Below are positions 1-6,974 of a DNA stretch of 7,961 bases, in pieces. Position numbers and translations under genes: made by a program. The first letter of the stretch is position 1, and each line of letters opens with the position of its first letter. The notes beneath the pieces were generated by a model. The model worked only from the letters and a program-made list of their open reading frames with translations, had not been told where the DNA came from and made no database searches. Origin of the DNA: a bacterium (GTDB lineage: Bacteria > Hydrogenedentota > Hydrogenedentia > Hydrogenedentiales > SLHB01); NCBI GenBank assembly GCA_024231375.1, contig JAAEQP010001705.1:1-7961 (forward strand), written 5' to 3'.

Positions 1-82
1 ACGTCATCCCGAGCGAAGTCGAGGGATCTCTTGCGGGTGAGCGCTCACCGATGAGAGATCCCTCGACTTCGCTCGGGATGAC
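1..82. repeat. 82-bp hairpin repeat with perfect 29-bp inverted arms
   Basis: Bases 3-31 and 54-82 are perfect 29-bp reverse complements. The 22-bp spacer holds a further perfect 14-bp palindrome (GGTGAGCGCTCACC, 36-49), so the unit is a hairpin within a hairpin. The first 31 bases recur exactly at 7907-7937. Translated, an arm reads RDPSTSLGMT. I recall this and similar peptides as recurring junk in proteins predicted from metagenomes; that is memory, not a search. It lies about 170 bp beyond the sulfatase stop. It might end or protect transcripts, but there is no T-run to support a classical terminator. Confidence 0.9.
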
Positions 83-194
83 ATGGTTAGGGTGTCCGGT
101 TCGTAGTGCGCCGTTCACAGCACTCCAGGACATGACTACAGGGCACGGAACGAAGGGGAAGGCCATGCTGCACTCGAGAAGTCCTGGACGGAGA

Positions 195-212
195 CTTCTT
201 CAACAGCTCCGC
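195..212 (-). repeat. solitary terminus of the ~163-bp palindromic element
   Basis: The 18 bases CTTCTTCAACAGCTCCGC match the right-hand terminal inverted repeat of the element at 5111-5274, apart from a few substitutions. No element core is recognisable to its left (83-194), so it is either a degraded remnant or an isolated terminus. It lies 40 bp downstream of the sulfatase stop codon. Confidence 0.6.
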
Positions 213-251
213 AGTCGCGTCCCGCTCGCACCCTCGCCCCCTGGTTTCGCT

Positions 252-1703
252 CTATGTCGTGCCGAGCGGTCGGACCCCGCTGCCGACTTGGTTCGTCAAG
301 GAATCGCCCAGGTCCGCGCGGGCCTTGTCGGCCAAGGCCGTCAACCGGGCCACCACGTCTTTGTGATCCTTGTACACGTTCTTCTGCTCGCCGATGTCGG
401 TGCGCAGGTTGTATAGCGCCGGGGGGATCATTACGTCGTCGCGGCGGAAGGCGGCGCGGTAGATGTCTTCGCCGCGCAGGGTGGTTTCGAACTTCAGTTT
501 CCAGGGACCGCTCCGGACGGCGTGGAGTTGCTGCCCGAAGTAGTAGTAGAAGGCTTCGTGCGGACTCTCCGCGCCGGGTTCGCCGGACATGAGCGGCCAG
601 ATGTCCTTGCCGTCAATGACGCGGTCCGTAGGAGGCTCCCCGCCTGCCAGCCGCGCGAGAGTGGGCAGCATGTCCATGGTGGTAGCAATCTCGGAGCACG
701 CAGTTCCCGCCGGAATCTGCCCCGGCCACCGCATGATGCACGGCACCCGCATGCCGCCGTCGTAGGTGGTACCTTTCCCGGCGCGCAGGGGCGTGGCAAA
801 TCCGCCGTGTTCGCCCTTCACGAGCCATGGGCCGTTGTCGCTGGTGAACATGACGAAGGTGTTGTCGTCGAGATCGAGTTCCTTGAGCGTGTCGAGGATC
901 TTGCCGACACCCCAATCGATACATTCGATGACGTCGCCGTAGAGGCCGCCAGCAGACTTGTCCGAGAACCGGTCGGACGCGTACAACGGCACGTGGGGCA
1001 TGCTGTGCGGCAGGTAGACGAAGAAGGGTTGGTCCTTGTTCTCGGTGATGTACCGGCGGGCCTCTTCCGTGTACCGCTCGGTGAGGGTCTCCTGAACGGC
1101 GGGTTCTTCGATCACCTCTTCATTTCGCATGAGAGGACACGGTTTCATGTCGTTGCTGTAGGGGATGCCGTAGTAGTAGTCGAACCCGTTGCGGGTGGGC
1201 AGGAAGGGCGGCAGGTGACCGAGATGCCATTTGCCCACGCAGGCCGTGGCGTAACCAAGGTCTTTCAGGGCCTCGGCCATGGTGGTCTCGTCGGAATTGA
1301 TGCCGCAGGTCGAGTAGGGGAACAGCACATGGGCGGGATGCTCCATGCTGCCCTTCCTGTTGGGCATGGCGGCCAAGCTGACGCGCTGCGCATAGCAGCC
1401 CGTCATGAGGGACGCGCGGGACGGCGTGCAGACCGGCGCGGACACGTAGAAGTCGGTGAACTTCATGCCTTCGGCAGCCATACGGTCGAGGTTGGGCGTC
1501 TTGATGTGAGGCGACCCAAAACAGCCGACGTCGTTGTATCCTTGGTCGTCGGTGAAGATGATGATGAAGTTGGGCTTCTGTGAGTCAGCGGCCTTTGCGG
1601 ACGATGTGGTGCCCGTGGCGCACGCATGCGCCAACGCGGCCGCTCCCGCCGCCGCCAGGGATCTCCCGAAGAATTCGCGTCGTGTCACCGTGTGCGTGGT
1701 CAT
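252..1703 (-). CDS. Tat-exported Cys-type arylsulfatase (sulfatase family S1)
   Basis: This 483-residue protein should hydrolyse sulfate esters, probably on a polysaccharide, outside the cytoplasm. The twin-arginine motif TRREFF (residues 7-12) precedes an Ala-rich hydrophobic stretch, with cleavage plausible near residues 38-39. Family landmarks are all present: metal-binding DD at 52-53, the CTPSR signature with the formylglycine-forming Cys92 and Arg96, KWH at 158-160, His236, SDN with Asp288 and Asn289, and Lys309 before YDGGMRVP. Length is normal for the family. The frame stays open upstream to 1817, but the ATG at 1703 has an AGGAG nine bases before it and puts the Tat motif at the N-terminus. 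Cys92 must be oxidised by FGE or anSME, and neither is encoded here. Substrate specificity cannot be read from the sequence. It is the last gene of the minus-strand series, 213 bp after the DUF5060 gene. Confidence 0.95.
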   Translation of the reverse strand: MTTHTVTRREFFGRSLAAAGAAALAHACATGTTSSAKAADSQKPNFIIIFTDDQGYNDVGCFGSPHIKTPNLDRMAAEGMKFTDFYVSAPVCTPSRASLMTGCYAQRVSLAAMPNRKGSMEHPAHVLFPYSTCGINSDETTMAEALKDLGYATACVGKWHLGHLPPFLPTRNGFDYYYGIPYSNDMKPCPLMRNEEVIEEPAVQETLTERYTEEARRYITENKDQPFFVYLPHSMPHVPLYASDRFSDKSAGGLYGDVIECIDWGVGKILDTLKELDLDDNTFVMFTSDNGPWLVKGEHGGFATPLRAGKGTTYDGGMRVPCIMRWPGQIPAGTACSEIATTMDMLPTLARLAGGEPPTDRVIDGKDIWPLMSGEPGAESPHEAFYYYFGQQLHAVRSGPWKLKFETTLRGEDIYRAAFRRDDVMIPPALYNLRTDIGEQKNVYKDHKDVVARLTALADKARADLGDSLTNQVGSGVRPLGTT

Positions 1704-1712
1704 GAGTGGTTT

Positions 1713-1717
1713 CTCCT
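1713..1717 (-). promoter_or_regulatory. ribosome binding site of the sulfatase gene
   Basis: AGGAG on the minus strand, nine bases before the ATG at 1703. It decides the start against the in-frame ATGs further upstream (for example at 1817), which would bury the Tat signal behind 38 unrelated residues. Confidence 0.85.
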
Positions 1718-1748
1718 GCCCTAATTCCGGTTCTACCCATCTGCGTCC

Positions 1749-1775
1749 ATGATAGTACATGTGCCACCCCGTGGC
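1749..1775 (-). promoter_or_regulatory. possible sulfatase promoter with overlapping dyad
   Basis: A TATCAT hexamer at 1749-1754 (minus strand) could be a -10 box about 45 bp before the sulfatase start. No good -35 is seen. A perfect dyad GCCAC-CCC-GTGGC (1763-1775) lies just upstream, where the -10/-35 spacer would be, and a further TGGCAC half-site lies at 1791-1796. The arrangement would suit a repressor site, but this is pattern reading only. Confidence 0.3.
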
Positions 1776-1916
1776 GAACAGAGGAGAGCATGGCACAACC
1801 CCCGAGACGATGGACACGAATGGCGATTGCTGTATGGACGGACTCGAAACTCATGGGTAGGGGACCGACCCTCTGAAGCTCGATACGTGCCCCGAGGGAA
1901 GTAGAGTCCCCGCTCC

Positions 1917-3602
1917 TCAATCGCGCGCAAATACTCCGACCGCGAGTGCCCAGTCCGAGACCGTGCCCAACTCAACGGTGTGGATGCCCGCCGCAAGGTC
2001 GCCCTTGGATATCTCTTCATAGTCGGCGTTGACATCCACTGACGAGACAGGCTGGACGCCGGGCATCCCACTGAGATCGATTGTCAGCGAGTCAGCATCT
2101 TCAACATAGAAGACGAAGTGCTTCCTGTCGGCGCTGGCCAGGCAATACCCCGTAGCGCCGCTGACGCGATGATTCTCCGGCGACATACTCAGCTTCAGCC
2201 GGCCGTGATCCCAGAACTCCTGGTGCGTGCGGAACATCCGCTTGAGTGACTCGGGATGGTAACCGCACGGGCCATCCGGAAGGAATGGTCCGTATTGATT
2301 GAATCGCTCGGAGAAGTGGCCAAAGAAACCGCCCATTCCCCCGGCCATGGTCTCCCACCACATCAACCGGCGACTCCCGCGCTCGTCAAGTCTGTCCGGA
2401 TCGGGGACAGACGTCGGCCACGACTGCCACCGATTGTAGGTATGGCGTTCCTCGTAGATGGAGGGCTTGTCCGTGTGGGCGTCCAGATGCCGCCTGATCT
2501 CGTCGTAGTTGGCAGGTCCTTTGTCAGTTGTCTTCAGGTCGTATGGATTCCCGCCGAATCCGGCGTAGGAATGGGCACCGAAACTCTCGTTGTCCCACCC
2601 GCGGGAAGTCAGAATGTGCGGCCAGCCCATCGTTCGATTCATCTCGTCTGCCCAGGAGGCCCCGTCCTCCTCCGCGTTGGGCATTTCAATGGTGTCGAAA
2701 CCGAAGTTCATGGACCACCCGGGCAGCGGACCCAATCGAGCAGCAATGTATCGGATAAGCCGTCGATGTCTCCGGCCCCGGAATCCGCCGCCGAGATGGT
2801 TGGGCGTTTGTTTCCGGCCGTTGTCGCCCCAAGCCCAGATGTGGGTGCGTCCTCCCCGTTCGTGCGCGTACTTGATGGCGAGTTCAATGGCGTCAAACAA
2901 GGCCAGGTCGGGCTGGTCGAGGCGAGGATCGTTTGGTCCGGAGAAGTCGTCAATACTGAGAGCTCCCATCTCAAACCAACTGTAGAACACGGCGAAGAAG
3001 TAGACGTCAAACCCATTGTCCTGAGTGTTGCGCCAGTAGTCCTCGATGAGACCTTCACGACCCGGATGCCCAAGAATCCTCGATCTGTGCCGGTGTTGCT
3101 GCTCATAGTCCTGCTGATTCATGAAGACCTGATAGACGTATCCCTCGACGTGGCCGATATCCTCCTCCATGATGGCGAACTTGTTCCCCACATGGGTCAA
3201 GAACCCCTTGACGTCGGCGTTGGCCCGTGGGCCCACCGTTATGGCGCCCGCATACCCGTCAAGATCGGCGTCGCTGCTAACCGTCGAAAAACTCCAGACT
3301 CCGGTTCGTGTGCCGGTGAAGCGGAACGTCCACGTGTCGTCTCCGGCGTAGAACATCTCGGTGGTGCGGGTCTCTCGATCATGAACGAACGTCACGGTAG
3401 CCACCAGATCAAACGGATTCCCTGACCAGGTTGTGTTGGGCAGGCTGTACTCCGCGACTTCCCACATGCGCGCGTGACGGTTTCCGAGGTCGTCCGCCGC
3501 GGCCCTGTGGCAGAAGATCGTGGGTGTGAGCACCATGAGGACAAGGCAGACTGAAAGCCGCACGCTCGACAGGACGTGCTGACACATAGACACGCGCTTC
3601 AT
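1917..3602 (-). CDS. exported DUF5060-domain putative glycoside hydrolase
   Basis: This 561-residue protein probably cleaves or binds a glycan outside the cytoplasm. A Sec signal peptide (basic start, hydrophobic 16-30, cleavage plausible after AAA at 34-36) is followed by a DUF5060-like beta domain (about 45-130; WEVAEYSL, NPFDLVATVTF, FYAGDDTWTFRFTGTRTGVWSF). A TIM-barrel-like region spans about 140-470, with strands such as GFDVYFFAVFYSWFE and THIWAWGDNG. The C-terminal beta region (about 475-557) resembles the small sandwich that ends DUF4038-type glycosidases. KPSIYEE puts Glu384 or Glu385 where a clan GH-A nucleophile is usually found, and FGFDTIEM (300-307) offers Glu306 as a possible acid/base; both are inference. 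The open frame extends to 3794 through a repeat element, but the ATG at 3602 has AAGGAG seven bases before it. The substrate is unknown. Confidence 0.83.
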   Translation of the reverse strand: MKRVSMCQHVLSSVRLSVCLVLMVLTPTIFCHRAAADDLGNRHARMWEVAEYSLPNTTWSGNPFDLVATVTFVHDRETRTTEMFYAGDDTWTFRFTGTRTGVWSFSTVSSDADLDGYAGAITVGPRANADVKGFLTHVGNKFAIMEEDIGHVEGYVYQVFMNQQDYEQQHRHRSRILGHPGREGLIEDYWRNTQDNGFDVYFFAVFYSWFEMGALSIDDFSGPNDPRLDQPDLALFDAIELAIKYAHERGGRTHIWAWGDNGRKQTPNHLGGGFRGRRHRRLIRYIAARLGPLPGWSMNFGFDTIEMPNAEEDGASWADEMNRTMGWPHILTSRGWDNESFGAHSYAGFGGNPYDLKTTDKGPANYDEIRRHLDAHTDKPSIYEERHTYNRWQSWPTSVPDPDRLDERGSRRLMWWETMAGGMGGFFGHFSERFNQYGPFLPDGPCGYHPESLKRMFRTHQEFWDHGRLKLSMSPENHRVSGATGYCLASADRKHFVFYVEDADSLTIDLSGMPGVQPVSSVDVNADYEEISKGDLAAGIHTVELGTVSDWALAVGVFARD

Positions 3603-3609
3603 CCCGCAT

Positions 3610-3615
3610 CTCCTT
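3610..3615 (-). promoter_or_regulatory. ribosome binding site of the DUF5060 gene
   Basis: AAGGAG on the minus strand, seven bases before the ATG at 3602; a near-ideal site. It shows that translation begins here and not at an ATG inside or beyond the repeat element at 3639-3800. Confidence 0.9.
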
Positions 3616-3638
3616 CCGGCAGAGGGCAATCGAGGGCA

Positions 3639-3800
3639 GTGGGGCTGTTGAGAAGGTCTCGGCTCTGGCGCGTAGTTCGCGATAAACGGGGGACAGCCAC
3701 CCATTGTTGCCCTAAGAAGCGCAATAATGGGACGCAAGAGCTTGGCAGTCCCCGTTTGTCGCTTCTGTTCTTGTGTATGTGACTTTTTCAACAACCCCGC
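3639..3800 (+). repeat. MITE/REP-like nested palindromic element, copy 1
   Basis: The outer inverted repeats are 3639-3655 (GTGGGGCTGTTGAGAAG) and 3783-3800, and are imperfect. A core hairpin has arms 3679-3698 and 3744-3762, and an inner stem pairs 3700-3709 with 3722-3731. The first 137 bases of the family alignment (3637-3773) match 5109-5245 without gaps and with about 13 differences by hand count; the core differs at only four. It fills most of the 413-bp gap between the DUF5060 gene and pyrF, and ends 23 bp before the DUF5060 ribosome binding site. No transposase is encoded. The TIR-plus-hairpin architecture suggests a non-autonomous mobile element. Confidence 0.88.
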
Positions 3801-3808
3801 AGTGCCCC

Positions 3809-4015
3809 TTTCTGACAGGGCTGCTTCTTGGAGGCCTCGGGCTTCTCTCTCCGTTCCCGTTTCACGGTACCTGTCCTGTCATCGGAGGGTCAAGGAGGGT
3901 GGAAAGCGCGCGCCCCGGTGGCAGGCTCTCAAGGCAACACGTTAGCGGGACGAGGGTAAGTCCGAACACTTCACGGTGCGGAAGGATTGGGCCGGTGTAG
4001 CGCGTCCGAACACCC
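3809..4015. other. non-coding spacer downstream of pyrF
   Basis: About 207 bp between element copy 1 and the pyrF stop codon. I see no credible gene. The ten bases GTCCGAACAC occur twice, at 3960-3969 and 4006-4015, the second abutting the pyrF stop. An inverted TGACAGG/CCTGTCA pair is about 60 bp apart around 3813-3880. No hairpin with a T-run identifies a pyrF terminator. Confidence 0.5.
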
Positions 4016-4951
4016 TCAGCGCATGCGGCGTTCGACGGCGGACACGATGTCGGCGACCATGGTCTGTGTTCTGTCGCGGACAAGACCTGCCACCTCCGAT
4101 TCGGACAGCGTGAGGGAGCCGAGGGCGTAGGTAATGCCTCGGGATGAACTCACCACCGCGCCCAAGCCGTCGGGATTGAAACACCGTGCGATGCTCTCGC
4201 CGGTACCGCCTTGCGCGCCGTATCCGGGCACGAGGAAGATGCTCTGGGGCATGAGTTCGCGCAGACGGACCGCTTCCTCGGGATAGGTAGCACCAACCAC
4301 CGCGCCGATGGGGCTATACCCGCTCGCTCCCAAGGTCTTGGATGCAAGGTCGGCGACCGATTCGGCGAGCAGTTCGTATACCTTCTTGCCCGTGGCCTGG
4401 TCGGTCAGGTCCTGAAGATCGGAGGAGCCAGGATTCGACGTCTTCACGAGGATGAACAGGCCTTTCCCGTGTTCTGCGCAGGTGTCCGCGAACGGGGAGA
4501 CCGTGTCCCAGCCAAGGAACGGGGAAACGGTGAGATAGTCGGAGTCGAACGCGCGAACGGCACCCCCCGGCACGTCCGCCTGACCGAGGAAGGTGTTCGC
4601 GTAGGCTTGGGCGGTCGATGCGATATCGTTTCGTTTCGCGTCCAGGATGACGAACAGGTCCCGCTCGCGGGCCATTCGAATGGTCTCTTGGAGGGCCAGC
4701 AACCCGCCCATGCCGTATTGCTCGTAGAAGGCGCTCTGCGGTTTGACCGCGGGAATCAACGGCGCCACCTCATCGAGAACGAGTCGGTGGTAGTGGACGA
4801 TGGCGTCGCGGATGCCTTCCACATCTTCGGGACCGTCAATACGGTCCGTTGCGAAAGCCGGCATCTCGCCGATACGGGGGTCCAACCCGACTACACAGGG
4901 ATTCGCCTTCTTTCGAATACATGCAATCAACCTGTCCGCAGCGTGTGTCAT
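4016..4951 (-). CDS. pyrF: orotidine 5'-phosphate decarboxylase, type 2
   Basis: This cytoplasmic enzyme decarboxylates OMP to UMP, the last step of de novo pyrimidine synthesis. The 311 residues fit the longer type 2 (PyrF2) form. Visible landmarks are GLDPR (22-26), KPQSAFYE (70-77, with Lys70 near the substrate), the catalytic DxKxxD in LDAKRNDI (Asp104, Lys106, Asp109), phosphate-gripping VPGYGAQGG (241-249) and SSSRGI with Arg271. Asn108 replaces the Gly usual in DAKRGD, at a non-catalytic position. The open frame runs to 5254 through a repeat element, adding 101 alien residues; the ATG at 4951 gives the usual family N-terminus, with a weak purine-rich AGGGGGA nine bases upstream. It stands alone, with at least 300 non-coding bases on each side, a ~163-bp element copy in each gap, and exported carbohydrate-active genes beyond. 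It is probably transcribed on its own. Confidence 0.97.
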   Translation of the reverse strand: MTHAADRLIACIRKKANPCVVGLDPRIGEMPAFATDRIDGPEDVEGIRDAIVHYHRLVLDEVAPLIPAVKPQSAFYEQYGMGGLLALQETIRMARERDLFVILDAKRNDIASTAQAYANTFLGQADVPGGAVRAFDSDYLTVSPFLGWDTVSPFADTCAEHGKGLFILVKTSNPGSSDLQDLTDQATGKKVYELLAESVADLASKTLGASGYSPIGAVVGATYPEEAVRLRELMPQSIFLVPGYGAQGGTGESIARCFNPDGLGAVVSSSRGITYALGSLTLSESEVAGLVRDRTQTMVADIVSAVERRMR

Positions 4952-4974
4952 CGTGTACTTCCCCCTGTTGCGCA

Positions 4975-5000
4975 CTTCGAATCGAAGGCGGATGATAGCA
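4975..5000 (-). promoter_or_regulatory. pyrF: candidate pyrF promoter and small palindrome
   Basis: On the minus strand TGCTATCAT (5000-4992) reads as an extended -10 (TGn plus TATCAT), about 41 bp before the pyrF ATG. No convincing -35 is present, which extended -10 promoters tolerate. Just downstream, CTTCGA-A-TCGAAG (4975-4987) is a perfect 6-bp dyad that would overlap the predicted transcription start, a plausible operator position. Confidence 0.4.
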
Positions 5001-5093
5001 TACGGTGATGAGCCGGGACATGGTGCCGGAGAGGGGGATCGCTGTCCACTCATACCGGACATTGACCGAAGGATGATGCGAGCGTTGGCGAGT

Positions 5094-5109
5094 CTCTCAA
5101 CAGCTCCAC
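5094..5109 (-). repeat. inverted solitary terminus abutting element copy 2
   Basis: CTCTCAACAGCTCCAC is a right-end terminus of the element family. With the left terminus of copy 2 (starting 5111) it forms a near-palindrome centred on 5110, so two termini meet outer end to outer end. It may be the scar of an earlier copy or a preferred insertion site. Confidence 0.65.
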
Positions 5110-5110
5110 A

Positions 5111-5274
5111 GTGGGGCTGTTGAAGAAGTGTCGGCCTTGGCACGTAGGCCGCGATAAGCGGGGGACAGCCACCCATTGTTGCCCTAAGAAGGTCAATAAT
5201 GGGACGCACGAGCTTGGCAGTCCCCGTTTGTCGCTTCTGTTCTTGAGGAAGCATGACTTCTTCAACAGTCCCAC
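5111..5274 (+). repeat. MITE/REP-like nested palindromic element, copy 2
   Basis: The terminal inverted repeats 5111-5128 and 5257-5274 pair at 17 of 18 positions, the exception being a G-T wobble. Inside is a hairpin with arms 5151-5170 and 5216-5234 (one bulged G, one A-A mismatch, two wobbles), and inside that an inner stem 5172-5181 with 5194-5203. It has the same orientation as copy 1. It begins 10 bp beyond the GHL10-like gene's stop codon and fills half of the 333-bp gap before pyrF. There it could end or stabilise the upstream transcript. No transposase lies in the window. Confidence 0.92.
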
Positions 5275-5284
5275 AGTCCCCGAT

Positions 5285-6961
5285 CTACTCCACGACGATC
5301 TCCAACTCTTCCATGTAGGGGGCTGTGTCGCGCCCGGCGACGTCCGCCATCAGCGTCAGTCCGAGTTCGTTGTCGCCGCGGAAGGGCGGACAATCGGCCA
5401 GCGCCATCTCGAACCGTTGCCCCGGCAGGCCGCCCCGTCGTGCGCCCGCGGGGAACCGGTTGATTTTGGAGGGTTCGAGGGGCGTTCCGTTGATGCCGAT
5501 GATCATCACCTCGTCTTTGGTCAGGTTGTAGACCCAGAATGTGAGTTTGCCTGATAGCGTCTCGCCGTTTCGGCCATCGGCCATGCGGAATGGGAATGCG
5601 AGGCGCTGGTCGGCGTGGTTCTGGTCGAACACCAATACCGGGCTGTTGACGTGGCCGAGAGGGCTGCGGCCTTCGTCGTACCAAGCGTAGCTGCGGGCAG
5701 GAGGTTTGCGACTGGAAATGCCTTTGCCCATGGGCAGGTAACGGTACGTGCGCGGTCCCTCGAAGACGGTGTCCACAGACCGCACGGCCTGGGTCCACCG
5801 CGCGATGCGTTCCTGTTGCTCGGGGGCGGCGGTGGATTCCCCGCCGAAATGGATGCCCACGTTCCAGAACGAGATGCTGTCGGCGCCCCAGGTGTAGTAG
5901 TTGGCGGCAGCGCCACGGGCTTCCGATTCGGTGATGAGCATGCCGAGGTAGCTGTTGGTCTTGTGCTTGGCCGACATGGCGACCGGCCGGTCGAGGATGT
6001 CCGGGGGGCCGCTGTAGATGCTGCCCATCATGTTGCCCATGACGACGATGGTATCGACGCCGGCGGGTTTCGTGAACCGAGTGAATTGGTCTACGGGAAG
6101 CTGGGGATCGGTGTTGTTCCAGGTCGAGATGACAACGTAGTCGATCCAGCCTTGCTTGACCCAGGTTTCGAGATCGATGCCAGCCAACCAGCATGCGTCA
6201 ACCGATTCGGGCACGCGGATGCCGAGGGTCAGGCGCCCTCTCCCTCGTTTCTCAGCAGCCGCGTCGAGCATGGCGTGGATCTGGCCGACGTACTCCGTCA
6301 TGATGGGCGCTTTCTCGCGGCCTTTGTCGCGGGGAAAGTGCTTGGCCCACCGCACGAAGTTCAACTCAAGACCATCGACGTCGTAGTCCTCGGCAATCTC
6401 GCGCATGATGGCCATGCGGTGTTCGCGGACCTCGGGGTGGGAGTAGTCGAGGGCCGTCTCGTTTGTGCGCCCGTCGGGCTGTTGAATGACGTACTGGGGA
6501 TGGTCGACAAGGAACCGGGAGCAGAGCGGAATACCGAGGTCGAGCTTCTTGTGATGGGTGTCGTTCATGCGGACCGCCGCCAACACTTCCTTGCCCTTGG
6601 TGTGCATGTGATCGGTCACGAGATGAAGCGCATCGGTGCCTTCCGCGCGGAGGCCGCGGATTCCTTTCGTCCAGAACTCCCGGTAGTCCGGCCCGAACCG
6701 GTCGCCGTAGGTCTCGCCTGCCTTTGTGTCGTAGGTGCAGATATCGGGCGTGGCAGCGAGAAAGACGAACGTCGAGAAGGGAACTGCGTCCACTTCTCTG
6801 TTCAACCACGCCTTGACGAAGTCCGAGGTCCCTTCCAGCGGTGCTTCGCCCAGAACTTGGGCGTCGTCGTTGAACACCACGCGGGGACTGGATTCGCCGG
6901 CATGGGCGATGCAGGTGAGGGCAAGAAAGGGGAGGGCGATAATGTAATGGCAGCGCGCCAT
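5285..6961 (-). CDS. exported GHL10-like putative glycosyl hydrolase
   Basis: The 558-residue protein resembles the glycosyl-hydrolase-like GHL10 (DUF187) TIM-barrel group. A Sec signal peptide covers about 1-21 (hydrophobic YIIALPFLALTCIA, cleavage after AHA). The barrel spans about 28-395, with the hallmark DVDGLELNFVRW (194-205), in which Glu199 is the best candidate for a functional acid, and later strands such as IDYVVIST (273-280) and DTIVVMGNMMG (303-313). Residues about 440-558 form a predicted beta-sandwich that may bind carbohydrate. The ATG at 6961 is preceded by AGGAG eight bases upstream; the frame extends to 7141, but those 60 residues overlap the GH16-like gene out of frame and lack a signal peptide. 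It is co-transcribed with that gene (11-bp gap). Enzymatic activity is rarely proven for this group, so hydrolase is provisional. Confidence 0.8.
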   Translation of the reverse strand: MARCHYIIALPFLALTCIAHAGESSPRVVFNDDAQVLGEAPLEGTSDFVKAWLNREVDAVPFSTFVFLAATPDICTYDTKAGETYGDRFGPDYREFWTKGIRGLRAEGTDALHLVTDHMHTKGKEVLAAVRMNDTHHKKLDLGIPLCSRFLVDHPQYVIQQPDGRTNETALDYSHPEVREHRMAIMREIAEDYDVDGLELNFVRWAKHFPRDKGREKAPIMTEYVGQIHAMLDAAAEKRGRGRLTLGIRVPESVDACWLAGIDLETWVKQGWIDYVVISTWNNTDPQLPVDQFTRFTKPAGVDTIVVMGNMMGSIYSGPPDILDRPVAMSAKHKTNSYLGMLITESEARGAAANYYTWGADSISFWNVGIHFGGESTAAPEQQERIARWTQAVRSVDTVFEGPRTYRYLPMGKGISSRKPPARSYAWYDEGRSPLGHVNSPVLVFDQNHADQRLAFPFRMADGRNGETLSGKLTFWVYNLTKDEVMIIGINGTPLEPSKINRFPAGARRGGLPGQRFEMALADCPPFRGDNELGLTLMADVAGRDTAPYMEELEIVVE

Positions 6962-6969
6962 GGACGTTG

Positions 6970-6974
6970 CTCCT
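6970..6974 (-). promoter_or_regulatory. ribosome binding site overlapping the upstream stop codon
   Basis: AGGAG on the minus strand shares bases with the TAG stop (6973-6975) of the GH16-like gene and lies eight bases before the ATG at 6961. Ribosomes ending on the first gene would sit on the initiation site of the second, which favours translational coupling and fixes the GHL10-like start. Confidence 0.85.

Noticed and set aside
51..416. Open frame beginning MRDPSTSLGMT at the left edge
   Set aside because: It starts inside the 82-bp hairpin repeat, crosses a solitary element terminus and overlaps the end of the sulfatase. The peptide is translated repeat.
522..1583. 353-codon open frame on the plus strand opposite the sulfatase
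   Set aside because: Antisense shadow of a gene with complete sulfatase catalytic motifs.
1617..1625. Lipobox at Cys28 of the sulfatase
   Set aside because: The preceding residues (LAHA) do not fit a lipobox well, and a twin-arginine signal with a later AKA-type cleavage site explains the N-terminus better.
2256..3425. 389-codon open frame on the plus strand opposite the DUF5060 gene
   Set aside because: Antisense shadow of a well-supported gene, with no signal, motif or family resemblance of its own.
4952..5254. Upstream extension of pyrF
   Set aside because: It consists of element copy 2 and leader sequence, and the matching stretch in copy 1 differs by amino-acid-changing substitutions. 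The family normally begins near the ATG at 4951.
3639..5274. CRISPR array or riboswitch
   Set aside because: Only two long copies separated by a whole gene, with no regular spacers. The nested inverted repeats do not match any riboswitch core I recognise, and the copies are not placed consistently at leaders.
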